Positions 34,575 through 42,760 of a stretch of DNA of 64,000 bases are shown here, piece by piece. The position numbers and the translations under genes were made by a program. The notes under the pieces were generated by a model, which saw only the letters and a list, made by a program, of their open reading frames with translations, searched no databases and had not been told where the DNA came from. The stretch covers positions 997,001 to 1,061,000 of the forward strand of contig NC_014221.1 of the NCBI RefSeq assembly GCF_000092425.1, written 5' to 3'. This DNA comes from Truepera radiovictrix DSM 17093. GTDB taxonomy: Bacteria > Deinococcota > Deinococci > Deinococcales > Trueperaceae. Numbering within the stretch: the first letter of the stretch is position 1; each line of letters starts with the position of its first letter.

Positions 34575-35131
34575 ACCCCCTCCCCCCGGTTTAGGGGGGC
34601 GCTCAGCAGCACCTCGTAGCGCGCCCCCGTGGGCGCCAGCGTGCTCCGCATCAGCTCGAGGCTGTGGATGGGGGCGGAGAGCGCAACGGGGCGCTCGAGG
34701 AGGCCGGGCAGCGCGCGCCGCACGTCGGGCGCGGCCGGCGGCGGGACGCGGCCCAAGGTGAGGTGCGGGTGGTAGGCCGCCGCCCCCGCTGGCCGGAGCC
34801 CCTCACGCACGAGGGCGCGGTGGAGCGCCGCGACGCTCTCGGGGTCGGCGACGCCCGCCCAGATGACGCGCGGCCTCGAGCGGTTCGGGAAGACGCCCAG
34901 GTGCGTGAAGCGGAGCTCCAGGGGGGCGTGCGCGGCCGCGACGCGCCGCAGCGCGGCCTCCGCCGCGCGCCGCCCCGCGTCTTCGAGCTCGCCCAAGAAG
35001 ATGAGGGTGAGGTGCAGCGTTTCGGGGTGCACCCAGCGAACGCCCGGGAGGGTTCGGCGGAGCGCCGCGAGGTCGTCGGTGAGGCGCTCGCGCGCCGATG
35101 TCGGCAGGTTGAGGGCGATAAAGAGGCGCAC
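34571..35131 (-). CDS. thpR: RNA 2',3'-cyclic phosphodiesterase
   Basis: 2H phosphoesterase (LigT/ThpR) of 186 residues, normal length. Two catalytic HxT motifs: HLTLIFLGE near residue 41 and HPHLTLGRV near residue 123. Starts MRLFIALNLP, typical. It opens terminal cyclic phosphates on RNA. Start codon GTG at 35131. Stop overlaps that of the convergent S9 peptidase. Confidence 0.92.
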   Translation of the reverse strand: MRLFIALNLPTSARERLTDDLAALRRTLPGVRWVHPETLHLTLIFLGELEDAGRRAAEAALRRVAAAHAPLELRFTHLGVFPNRSRPRVIWAGVADPESVAALHRALVREGLRPAGAAAYHPHLTLGRVPPPAAPDVRRALPGLLERPVALSAPIHSLELMRSTLAPTGARYEVLLSAPLNRGEGV

Positions 35132-35227
35132 GTCAGCGCGTCTTCGCTGGCCTCAGCTGCCGCACCGCCCAAGCGAAGAACACATAAGCCATCTCAATCT
35201 GGATGAGCGCGCGTCTCGCCTTACAGG

Positions 35228-35734
35228 CTAGCCACCCCGCCACGGCCCCCACACCGCGTCCTCGTCGGGGAGCGGGTGCCCAGCGGTCTTGAGCGCTAGT
35301 AAAATCTGCCCCCGGTGGTGCGCGTCGTGAACCATCATGTGGATGAGGAAAGCGTCGGGGGAGTCGTGGCTCTCGCCGTACGCGGTCGCGCCCTTTTGGG
35401 TGGCGGCTTGGGCGGCCCCAAGCACCGCTTCGTACGTCTCCCGCATCACCTCCCGGATGCGCCCCAGGTCGGTCTCGGGGACGTACGCTTCGGGGTCGTC
35501 CTCAGGCAAACCCTCCCGAACGGTGAAGAGCCGGGGCAGCGCCTCCAGACCCGAATCAAACTGCGTCCCCCAGTACTTGACGCTCCCGACGATGTGCGCA
35601 AGGTGCTGCGCGACGCTCATCCCGCCGCCGGGGGTCCTCGAGGCCAGCATCTCGGGGCTGAGGTGGCTCAGCAAGACCTGATTGACGCGGAGGTTGTTCT
35701 CCCACGCTCGGCGGACGCTTTCCGAAACGCTCAT
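35228..35734 (-). CDS. DinB family protein
   Basis: Four-helix-bundle metal protein of the DinB/YfiT superfamily, 168 residues. The His triad is visible: H in SVAQHLAHIVGSV (about residues 44-47), and HDAHHRGQI near residue 137. Family members include thiol transferases but most are of unknown role. It overlaps the upstream DinB-like gene by four bases (ATGA), so the two form an operon. Confidence 0.85.
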   Translation of the reverse strand: MSVSESVRRAWENNLRVNQVLLSHLSPEMLASRTPGGGMSVAQHLAHIVGSVKYWGTQFDSGLEALPRLFTVREGLPEDDPEAYVPETDLGRIREVMRETYEAVLGAAQAATQKGATAYGESHDSPDAFLIHMMVHDAHHRGQILLALKTAGHPLPDEDAVWGPWRGG

Positions 35735-36150
35735 CGTTCCCCTTTCACGGCCTTGGCGAGTTGCCGGATGGCCCCTAAGTGATAGGCCGAGTGGATGGCG
35801 ATGGTCATCCCGAAGTCGAGCGCGGCCTCGTCCCAGTGCGTCACGGCGCGGGTCGTCCAGCTCCCCTGCCAGTCGGTTTTGCCCTCGAACCCCTCGAAGT
35901 AGCGCTCCATCGCCTGCACGTAAAAGGCCGTGTGGAAAGCGTGCGCGGCGATGGTCGTCCCCAGGACTTCCCGCGACGCCTCCTCGGCGGAGAGCGCGTC
36001 CAGGGTGCTGAACAAGTCCGCCCCCCTATCGAGGTAGATGCCGCTCGTCTGCGCGAAGGTCTCCGAAAGGACGGCGAAAAGGTTTTGGGTGAAGTGCGAG
36101 GCGGAGACGGTCGCGGATGGCGTCGGTTCGGGTGCGGCGGGGTCAGGCAT
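35731..36150 (-). CDS. DinB-like protein
   Basis: 139 residues of DinB-type fold. After a Pro/Ala-rich start: SREVLGTTIAAHAFHTAFYVQAMERYFEG and, at the end, IAIHSAYHLGAIRQLAKAV. The His positions fit a metal site but are less standard than in the next gene. Close in sequence to the broken DinB gene at 36932-37382 (both end in AIR/MRQ plus Leu/Ala), so they are probably local paralogs. Confidence 0.75.
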   Translation of the reverse strand: MPDPAAPEPTPSATVSASHFTQNLFAVLSETFAQTSGIYLDRGADLFSTLDALSAEEASREVLGTTIAAHAFHTAFYVQAMERYFEGFEGKTDWQGSWTTRAVTHWDEAALDFGMTIAIHSAYHLGAIRQLAKAVKGER

Positions 36151-36266
36151 AACCCTCCCAGGGCGTCAAGGCGTTTGGTTGTTGGAGGTGCTGACCAGTG
36201 GCGGCGCTCATGGTAACACGTCGGCCAACGCAGGCCTTGGGGCGCGCTGTGGCGTATCATCGGGGC

Positions 36267-36491
36267 ATGGAACGCACCACCGTTTTGCTCCCCCCCGAGT
36301 TGAAAGCGCGGGCGGAGCGGGCCGCCAAAGCTGCAGGCGTTTCGCTCGGCGAGCTGATCCGCAGCGCGCTCGAGGCCAGAGTCGCCCAGGCGCGCGACCC
36401 GCTCTTCGCCGACGAGGTCGCATTCCCAGAGGATACGGAACCCGATCTCGCCCTCGAGCACGACCGCTACCTCTACGACGACGGTCGTTGA
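36267..36491 (+). CDS. Antitoxin-like ribbon-helix-helix protein
   Basis: 74 residues. MERTTVLLPPELKARAERAAKAAGVSLGELIRSAL is a ribbon-helix-helix start; the tail is acidic (EDTEPDLALEHDRY), as in toxin-binding tails. ATG 36267 is preceded six bases earlier by TATCAT (36255-36260), so a leaderless mRNA is likely. A PIN toxin follows 28 bases downstream; together a VapBC-type module. Confidence 0.8.
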   Translation: MERTTVLLPPELKARAERAAKAAGVSLGELIRSALEARVAQARDPLFADEVAFPEDTEPDLALEHDRYLYDDGR

Positions 36492-36519
36492 CCGTGTTTT
36501 TCGTTGACTGTGGCTGTTG

Positions 36520-36924
36520 ATGGTGTTCGTTGACACGTCGGCCTTTCTGGCGCGCTACTTGAGAAACGACCAGTTTCACGGGGCCGCGCTGACCATCTGG
36601 CGTGGCCTCGAGCGCTCTGAAGCGCGCCTCTACACCAGCAACTTCGTGCTCGACGAGACCTTGACGCTGCTCGGGCGACGCGCGAACTACGCGTTTGCCG
36701 CCGAACGCGGAGCGGCCATCTATGCCTCGCAGGCGCTTCGCATCCTGCGTCCGGACGAGGCGGACGAGCGCGTCGCCCTTGAACTCTTCGCCAAGTATGC
36801 GGATCAACGCGTGAGTTTCACCGATGCGGTGTCCTTCGCGCTGATGCGCCGTCACCGGCTGGAACGCGCGTTCAGCTTCGACCGGCATTTTGCTCACGCC
36901 GGGTTTGCAGTGGTGGACAACTGA
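36520..36924 (+). CDS. VapC-type PIN-domain toxin
   Basis: Ribonuclease toxin of 134 residues. PIN acidic residues: D in MVFVDTSAF, E in VLDETLTLL, D in SFTDAVSFALM and D in SFDRHFAHAGF. ATG 36520 is used; a TTG lies one codon earlier. Paired with the RHH antitoxin. It is intact although its neighbours on the other strand are decayed. Confidence 0.88.
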   Translation: MVFVDTSAFLARYLRNDQFHGAALTIWRGLERSEARLYTSNFVLDETLTLLGRRANYAFAAERGAAIYASQALRILRPDEADERVALELFAKYADQRVSFTDAVSFALMRRHRLERAFSFDRHFAHAGFAVVDN

Positions 36925-36931
36925 CCCGCCC

Positions 36932-37382
36932 TCACAGCGCCAGCGCCATCTGCCGCATCGCCCCCAGGTGATAGGCCGCGTGCGGCGCGAGCGCCAGAAT
37001 GCCCGTCAGCGTCGGCAGGTCGAAGGTGCTCAAGTCGCTCTTTTCCAGCGCAGCAAGAAGCGTCTCGTATTCCCGCCGCAAGTCGGCCCGCAGCCGCTCC
37101 CACGCGGCAGCGTCCACGCGGTCTACGCTCCAGCTCTCTGACCACTTGGCCTGCGGCTCCTCGCCCCGCGCGAAGGCGTTCGCCATCGCTAAGCTCCAGC
37201 GCAAATGCTCGGTGTGCGCCGCAATTGAAGCCCCGCCCAGCTGCTTGGATGCGGCCTCGGCGCTGAGGCCGTCCAGGGTCTCGAGCAGCCCCACGTCTAA
37301 CGAACCAGGTGTAGGCTTTGGTCTTGCCCAAGTAGGCTTCGCGGAGTAGCTCGAGCACGCTCTCCTTAAACGCTTCTTGCAT
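36932..37382 (-). pseudogene. DinB-like gene, frameshifted
   Basis: Starts at ATG 37382 after GGAGG: MQEAFKESVLELLREAYLGKTKAYTWF. The frame then breaks at about 37296-37304, and the rest, GLLETLDGLSAEAASKQLGGASIAAHTEHLRW ... HAAYHLGAMRQMALAL, is in another frame that lacks its own ribosome site (GTG 37294). The joined product is a full DinB-like protein similar to the one at 35731-36150. Confidence 0.75.
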
Positions 37383-37478
37383 GTCGCCTCCGTTCATCCG
37401 GCTTTGTACATCCACATGCCCCACGTGCCCGGACCGACCGTCTCCAGTGGTGTGAGACGGGGGCTGTCCTCACTGCCT

Positions 37479-38334
37479 CTACAGTCGCCCATACGCGCGC
37501 AGGGTTTTGAGGGCGTTCAAGGTGACGATGCTCCGGCATTCCAGTTCCACCCCCGGGCTGATAGCCTCCCAGCCGATGGACTAGCCGCCGTCCTCCTGCT
37601 GCTTAGCGGCTAAGGCGTCCAGATGCCGCTCAAAAAGTGTCCTCTCGTAGAGGCGTGCGGCCTAAGCTGTCTGGCGTGGGCGCGAAGGCGTAGGGCGGAA
37701 AGACGTAGCCGGGCGCGTCCGTCGCCAGCTCGGTATTGCGCCGGATATCGTCGGCAAGACGGGTAAGAGCTTTCTCGGCTCTGTCCCGGTCGGGGACGTG
37801 CTCCAAAAACACCAGCACGCTCAGCAGCGTGTGCGGGTCGGACTCGGCGAGAACCTCGAGCCTTTCCCAAACGAACGCCGTCGCCGCCCCCAGCCACGGA
37901 TGCGTCACGCCCAGCGCGTAGAGCAGCCCCGCGACGCTCGCGGTCGGGTTGAGGCTGGCGGGTGGGCCTGGGTCGGTGTTCCACCAGGGCGCGCGGGGTG
38001 CGTCGGCCACCGTTTCCAGAACGAAGGGTAAGCCGCCCTCCGGGGTGGTGAGGGTCGGCAAGAAACCCAGGATGCGCTCCAGCGTTCTAGCGTCCGAGCC
38101 GATGTCGGCCAAGACCCGAAGCGCCTGCTCCTGGTCGATGGGCTGCGGATTGGAGCTGCGCTTGTCGGGCTCGAGACCGTAGGCGAACCCGCCCACCTCG
38201 GTCTGGTAGGCCAGCAGCGAGCGCAGCACGGCCTCGCGCGGGCCGTTTTCGAAGAGGTGGTGAAAGAGGTGGCGTTCCAAGAGCCGCCCGTCTTGCTGAA
38301 AAAACGTTTTGGCCCGCTCCAAGATGCCCGTCAT
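37479..38334 (-). pseudogene. Terpenoid-cyclase-fold-like protein gene, frameshift plus stop
   Basis: From ATG 38334 the frame gives 234 residues of an all-alpha protein (ERHLFHHLFENG, AYQTEVGGFAYGLEPD, TLTTPEGGLPFVL), similar in style to squalene-cyclase-like alpha barrels of unknown role. It then leaves frame near 37640-37665. The next frame continues YERTLFERHLDALAAKQQEDGG, meets an in-frame TAG at 37581-37583 where Trp is expected, and goes on to LNALKTLRAYGRL and a stop at 37479. So at least two inactivating changes are present. The ATG overlaps the upstream HhH gene stop. Confidence 0.7.
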
Positions 38335-38549
38335 GAAGCCCCCTCCGACGAGCTTGAGGCAAACGCCAACCCCCGCTCGGCGAGGGCTTCCCGGAGCACC
38401 GCCAGCGCCTTCGGCCCCACGCCGTGGAGCTTGAGCAGTTCGGTTTCGGAGACGCCCGCGAACTGCTCGAGCCGCGTGTACCCGGCGCGCTTCAGCTCCC
38501 GAATGGCGACCTTGCCCACCCCTCGCGGAAAGTCGTCTATGCGCGTCAC
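38331..38549 (-). CDS. Small helix-hairpin-helix protein
   Basis: 72 residues. FPRGVGKVAIRELKRAGYTRLEQFAGVSETELLKLHGVGPKALAVLREAL holds two helix-hairpin-helix turns, as in RNA polymerase alpha C-terminal-like or DUF4332-like DNA-binding modules. GTG 38549 overlaps the preceding stop; its own stop overlaps the next start. Intact inside an operon with broken neighbours. Confidence 0.75.
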   Translation of the reverse strand: MTRIDDFPRGVGKVAIRELKRAGYTRLEQFAGVSETELLKLHGVGPKALAVLREALAERGLAFASSSSEGAS

Positions 38550-39103
38550 GCCCTGCCGTAGCGGAGCAGCGCGACGCCGCAGGGAAACGCGCGGGCGGCC
38601 TCGAGCCTCAGCCTCGCTCTTTCAGGAAATATCGCCATCCCGCTCCCCAGCGCGACCGGGTTGACCAGCAGGTGAAACTCGTCAATGAGGCCGCGTTGGG
38701 TGAGGCTCGAGACGAACGTCCCGCCCCCGTAGGCGATGAGGTCGCCGCCCGTCTCCTTCTTGAGCCGGAGGATGGCTTCCGCCAGGTCGCCTGTCGCCAA
38801 GGCGGTGTTGGGCCAGGGGGAGGTCTCGAGGGTGTGGGTGAAGACCACCTTGGGCAGGTCGGTAAAGAGCCGTCCGGATTCTCTCTCCGGGTGCTCCGGG
38901 TCGGCGGCGACGGCAGCCCAATGCGGGATGAAGCCCTCGGCGAGCCGGCGGCCCAGCACGATGCAGTCCACCGACGCGGTGAGGCCCTCCACGTAGCTTT
39001 TGAGGTCGTCGTCCCAGTCGTGGGTCACCCAGTCCATCTCGCCGTTCGGCCCGGCGATAAAGCCATCTACGGAGGTCACGACTTGCAGTTTGAGCTTTCG
39101 CAC
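38546..39103 (-). CDS. Dihydrofolate reductase-like protein (RibD C-terminal domain)
   Basis: 185 residues of the RibD-C/DHFR-like fold common in small bacterial oxidoreductases. KLQVVTSVDGFIAGPNGEMDWVTHDWDD, IVLGRRLAEGF, LKKETGGDLIAYGGGTFVSSLTQRGLIDEFHLLVNPVALG are characteristic. GTG 39103 follows an AGGAGA site. True substrate unknown. Confidence 0.85.
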   Translation of the reverse strand: MRKLKLQVVTSVDGFIAGPNGEMDWVTHDWDDDLKSYVEGLTASVDCIVLGRRLAEGFIPHWAAVAADPEHPERESGRLFTDLPKVVFTHTLETSPWPNTALATGDLAEAILRLKKETGGDLIAYGGGTFVSSLTQRGLIDEFHLLVNPVALGSGMAIFPERARLRLEAARAFPCGVALLRYGRA

Positions 39104-39113
39104 GGCGGTCTCC

Positions 39114-39572
39114 TATCTGAGGACGCGAAACCGAAGGTGGGTCGCGCCGGGGGACTCGAGCGCGCGGGTCGGCTCGAGCCTGGCCGCGCTCACGCCACCA
39201 AACAGGCGGAGGCCCCGCCCGAGCAGCGCGGGGACGATGGAGGGTGCGGCCCGGTTGCCGTTTCAGCTCCTCGACTGCCGTCACCATGTCCCCTTGAAGG
39301 GCGGTGGCGTTCCACTCGAGCGCTTCCAGCGTGGTCGTGGCGACGTACTTGGGCAGGCGGTTCATCCGGTCGGCGAAGTCGCTCGTCCCCGCCACCGTCG
39401 GCCAGTACGCGGCGAAACCTTCAAAGGTCACGCGGCCCAGCAAGAGGGCGTCGCTCCCGAACAGCTCATCGCGCTTGAACTGACCGATGGCCGCGCTCGG
39501 GTAGCCCGGCGGCGGGGCGGGGTCTTCAAACACGCCGTCGAGCGACAAAAATTCGGTCACGACCAGCTTCAC
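39114..39572 (-). pseudogene. DHFR-like (RibD C) paralog with internal deletion
   Basis: Starts at 39572: MKLVVTEFLSLDGVFEDPAPPPGY, LLGRVTFEGFAAYWP, TAVEELKRQPG. At about 39248-39258 the frame shifts and some 30 residues of the fold (the YGSATLVR-type strand and turn) are missing; a second frame resumes with PSIVPALLGRGLRLFGGV and ends RFRVLR at 39114. Its start overlaps the upstream PhnB-type gene (GTGA). Confidence 0.7.
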
Positions 39573-40453
39573 GCGCGCTCGAGCACCCCGATATCGAGCT
39601 TCTTCATGGGCAGCATGGCCGCCATGACCCGCTCCGAGCGCTCACGGTCGGCGAGCCATTCCGGCAGGGCCGCCGGGACGACCTGCCACGACACCCCGAA
39701 CGCGTCCTTGAGCCAGCCGCACCCCTCCGCTTCGGGGTGCGCCGAGAGCCGCTCCCAGAGCGCGTCGATTTCAGCCTGCGTCTCGCAGTGGACGATAAAG
39801 GACACCGCCTCGGTGAAGGTGAAGCCGTGGTCAAGGCCGCTGTCCATCGCCGTGAAGGTGTGGCCTGCCAGCCTGAACTGCGCGTGCTTGACGGTGCCCG
39901 GCGCTTCTTCGCCGGGGCCGTAGTGGAGGACGCCCTCGAGCCTTGAGTCCCCGAACACCTCCTCGAAGACCTCCACGTAGCGCCGCAGCGCCGCCTCGGC
40001 CTTGCCGTGCTGCTCGCCGACGAAGAGGAGCGATGGGACGATGGTCTGCTCCGCTTCCCCGAGACTGAGTTGCCACGTGAGGCCGTAGCGGTCGTGGAGC
40101 CAGCCGTAGCGGTCGCTCCAGTCGTAGCGCTGCAGCGGCATGAGGACGCCGCCGCCCTCCGAGAGTCCCTTCCAGAGCGCGTCCACCTCCCGTTCGCTGC
40201 CTAGGGTGACGAAAAACGACGTCGCCGGGGTGAATTTGAACTGCGGGCCGCCGTTCAGCGCCAAGAAGTCCTGTCCGGCAAGCTGGAAGGGAACGGTCAG
40301 GACGCTGCCCTCGGGCATGCCGGAAGCCGCCGCCGAAGCTTCGTCGAAGCGCGCGACCGTCCCGACCGACGCGCCCGGAAAGAGCGACGCGTAAAAGCGC
40401 GCGGCTTCCTCGGCCTGGCCGTTAAACCACAGGTTGGGGGTGATTTTTTGCAT
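39569..40453 (-). CDS. VOC superfamily protein, two PhnB-type domains
   Basis: 294 residues made of two PhnB/glyoxalase-like domains: QKITPNLWFNGQAEEAARFYASLFPGA starts the first (1-135), and EQTIVPSLLFVGEQHGKAEAALRRYVEVF the second (140-280). Both have the WxxL..DRYG or LKDAFGVSWQ pattern of the 3-demethylubiquinone-9 methyltransferase-like (PhnB) family, which despite the name are mostly of unknown role. GAGGAGGC precedes the ATG. Confidence 0.85.
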   Translation of the reverse strand: MQKITPNLWFNGQAEEAARFYASLFPGASVGTVARFDEASAAASGMPEGSVLTVPFQLAGQDFLALNGGPQFKFTPATSFFVTLGSEREVDALWKGLSEGGGVLMPLQRYDWSDRYGWLHDRYGLTWQLSLGEAEQTIVPSLLFVGEQHGKAEAALRRYVEVFEEVFGDSRLEGVLHYGPGEEAPGTVKHAQFRLAGHTFTAMDSGLDHGFTFTEAVSFIVHCETQAEIDALWERLSAHPEAEGCGWLKDAFGVSWQVVPAALPEWLADRERSERVMAAMLPMKKLDIGVLERA

Positions 40454-40478
40454 GATACGCCTCCTCGCTGAACGTTGC

Positions 40479-40925
40479 TTACTGCGCGGCCGCTTGCCCC
40501 GCGTCGCCGGTGTAGCCGACCATCCACTGCACGCCGAACTTGTCGGTGCAGACGCCGTAGCGCTCGGCCCATTCGACCCTCTGCAAGGGCATCTCGGTGT
40601 GGCCGCCCTCGGCGAGCGCGCTAAAAAGCCCTTGCGCCTCCTCCGCGCTGTCGGCCTCGAGGTAGATGTAGGCGTTGTTGCCCATCCGCAACGTCTGGCC
40701 GAGGGACGAAAGCGCGTCCGTCCCCATCAGCACGGTGCCCTGGCCGAGCGGCAGCGCGATGTGGGCGATCTTGTCCAGGTCGCCCTCCGGCACGTTCATG
40801 GCGTTGTCCGGGAAGTCCCGGAAGCGCATCACGCCGAAAACCTCGCCGCCGAAGACGGACTGGTAGAAGGCAAAGGCCTCCTCGGTGTTGCCGCTGAAGT
40901 TGAGATAGGGGTGAACGGCTTTCAT
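40479..40925 (-). CDS. VOC superfamily PhnB-like protein
   Basis: 148 residues. MKAVHPYLNFSGNTEEAFAFYQSVFGGEVFGVMRF starts the fold and ERYGVCTDKFGVQWMVGYTG ends it. GAGGC precedes the ATG. Single-domain relative of the neighbouring two-domain protein. Function unknown. Confidence 0.85.
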   Translation of the reverse strand: MKAVHPYLNFSGNTEEAFAFYQSVFGGEVFGVMRFRDFPDNAMNVPEGDLDKIAHIALPLGQGTVLMGTDALSSLGQTLRMGNNAYIYLEADSAEEAQGLFSALAEGGHTEMPLQRVEWAERYGVCTDKFGVQWMVGYTGDAGQAAAQ

Positions 40926-40979
40926 ACTTGCCTCCTCATGGCTGGATGGTCTTCACGGCCTAAGCGCTTCACGGTCTCG

Positions 40980-41321
40980 TCAGGACTCCGGGTCGAACAG
41001 GATTTCGCGGACTTCTTGCGGGCACCGACATCCCTTGGCGATCCGGGCCGCCCACGCGAGCGCCTCCTCGCGCGAAGCTACCTCGATAATCGAAAAGCCA
41101 CCGATGACCGCCTTCGTCTCCGGTACGGGGCCTGCGGTGAGGTTGCCGTCCGTCGCCACGATGCTCGCCTGCTGGCGCTGAAGCCCGCCGCCGAAGATCC
41201 AGACCCCGGCGGCCTTGGCGTCCCGGACGACCGCGTGCGCTGAGGCGTCCACCGCGGGCAGGTCTTCCTCGGGGATGTGATCCATCGAACCGTCGTCGAA
41301 CGAGATCAGGTAGCGGGGCAT
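40980..41321 (-). CDS. YCII-related protein
   Basis: 113 residues with the YCII ferredoxin-like fold: PRYLISFDDG, AHAVVRDAKAAGVWIFGGGLQ, GGFSIIEVASREEALAWAARI. ATG 41321 is chosen because AGGAGG precedes it; the longer frame upstream would lack a site. Such proteins are often fused or linked to sigma factors or AraC regulators, as here. Function unknown. Confidence 0.85.
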   Translation of the reverse strand: MPRYLISFDDGSMDHIPEEDLPAVDASAHAVVRDAKAAGVWIFGGGLQRQQASIVATDGNLTAGPVPETKAVIGGFSIIEVASREEALAWAARIAKGCRCPQEVREILFDPES

Positions 41322-41447
41322 TGCTCCTCCTTGCGGTCGGCCGCGACGGGCCGCCTCCGAGTCCAGTTTGGTGACGCCCATGTGGTGCCTCCTTCAACGC
41401 TTAGCCTAAAGGGCGCGTTCCGGGATGGCTTCTCGAATCTTGCGCGT

Positions 41448-42359
41448 TTAGGCAGCTTGTGGCAGCGCGGCGCGGCGCTGGGCCGGGGAGAGGCCAAAAC
41501 GCGCCTTAAAGAGCGTGCTAAAGGATCCCAGGCTCTCGAAGCCGACGTCGAAGCAGATGTCGGTCACGCTCCGGTCGGTGCTCAAAAGGAGTTCTTCGGC
41601 GCGCTCCAAGCGCCGCCGGGTGGTGAGCTGGTGCGGCGTCTCGCCGAAGACCGCCTTGAAGAGCCGCAACAGGTGGTGCGGGGAAAGCTCAGCGGCGGCG
41701 GCGATGTCGGGAAGCGTGACGCGCTCCGTGAAAGAGGCCTCGAGAAACTCCCGAGCGCGCCAGAGGCGCCGGTAGAGTTCGGTGCGGGTGGTGGGGCGTG
41801 CGGCGGGGAGGCTCTGCGCCTCAGCCACCACCCCCTCGTGCAGCGCCAAAAGCCGCGCCAAAACCGGGTGGAAGCGTTCCTCTAGCTCGCTCTGCAAGAG
41901 GTTGCGCTTGCGCACCTCCCAAGATAGCCGCCTCAGCAGCCCCTTGAGCGCCGGGTCGTCCGGGTAGGTGCGCTCGAAGAACTCGGGGTCGCGCCCTTCG
42001 GGTGCGGGGTGCTCGAGCAGCCGCTCGTGCGGCAGCGTGAGGGCGGCCTGCACCTCGGCGGCGAGACCGGCGCGAAACATCAGGGTGAAGACCTCGGTGC
42101 CCGCGTCGGTCTCGTGGGCGTGCGCGCCAGCATTGAGGAGCAAGTAGCGCCCCGGCGTGACGGCGAAGCGCGCGCGGCCGACTTCGCTCACTTCGCGTCC
42201 GGCGCGCACGGTTTTAAGGGTGAGGGGGCTTTGGTGCGCGGGGTAGAAGGTCGCTTCGGCGCGCGCCTGCACCACCACGTTGGGCCAACCGAAAAGCTTG
42301 CAGGGCGCGTCCATAGTGACGCCGCGCCGCTGGGGCTGGCTGTAGTCGCGCAGAATCAT
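41448..42359 (-). CDS. AraC family transcriptional regulator
   Basis: 303 residues: an N-terminal cupin-like effector domain (HQSPLTLKTVRAGREVSEVGRARFAVTPGRYLLLNAGAHAHE), then two AraC HTHs (residues ~200-300) with SPHHLLRLFKAVFGETPHQLTTRRRLERAEELL and DICFDVGFESLGSFSTLFKARFG. GGAGGAACG precedes ATG 42359. It heads the minus-strand series of YCII, VOC and reductase-like genes, which it may control. An inverted repeat in its promoter suggests autoregulation. Confidence 0.9.
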   Translation of the reverse strand: MILRDYSQPQRRGVTMDAPCKLFGWPNVVVQARAEATFYPAHQSPLTLKTVRAGREVSEVGRARFAVTPGRYLLLNAGAHAHETDAGTEVFTLMFRAGLAAEVQAALTLPHERLLEHPAPEGRDPEFFERTYPDDPALKGLLRRLSWEVRKRNLLQSELEERFHPVLARLLALHEGVVAEAQSLPAARPTTRTELYRRLWRAREFLEASFTERVTLPDIAAAAELSPHHLLRLFKAVFGETPHQLTTRRRLERAEELLLSTDRSVTDICFDVGFESLGSFSTLFKARFGLSPAQRRAALPQAA

Positions 42360-42440
42360 CGTTCCTCCTTTGCGGAAACCTCCGCGGGGCCCCACCCCTA
42401 CAGCGGCTCGAGTGAACACGATCCATCGGCTGCTAAGGTA

Positions 42441-42469
42441 GAATACCTCAATATTTAAGGTATCTCAAG
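42441..42469 (-). promoter_or_regulatory. AraC-gene promoter with inverted repeat
   Basis: Minus strand: TTGAGA (42469-42464), a 17-base spacer, TATTCT (42446-42441). The pair ATACCT (42444-42449) and AGGTAT (42459-42464) flanks an AT-only core, an unusual AT patch here and a likely operator; a further AGGTA lies at 42437-42441. Confidence 0.5.
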
Positions 42470-42658
42470 CCGTCAGGGTAGGGGTTGGTGTGCCGACCGG
42501 TGCTCCTCGGTGCGACGAGGGGGGGCCAGCGACCTCTTGAGAAGGGCGTGCTAAGCTGCTCGAGAGACAAGGCACCCAGTTAGCCCCTTACAGGTGAGGC
42601 GCGTCGCGCAAGCGCCCGGTGGTGCCCCCAAAAACCCTAACGCCGGAGAGGAAGACTT

Positions 42659-42760
42659 ATGACACCCTGCAACGAGCTGCGTGCGCCTTCTGCTCGAGGC
42701 GCGAAGCCCTGCCTAGCGTCTTGGTTCCTAGCGAGCACCCCGCGCGGCGGATGGTCGTGA
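42659..42760 (+). CDS. Possible 33-codon leader ORF coupled to the GH13 gene
   Basis: ATG 42659 follows GGAGAGGAAG, the best ribosome site in the region. It encodes 33 residues (MTPCNELRAP...STPRGGWS) with no family resemblance, and its TGA overlaps the GTG at 42757 of the GH13 frame (GTGA), the same junction used by several coupled pairs here. Could be a coupling leader or a chance ORF. Confidence 0.4.
   Translation: MTPCNELRAPSARGAKPCLASWFLASTPRGGWS

Noticed and set aside
42619-42756. N-terminal extension of the GH13 protein from GTG 42619
   Set aside because: No good ribosome site and residues of non-coding character; the GTG at 42757 is better placed, though not proven.
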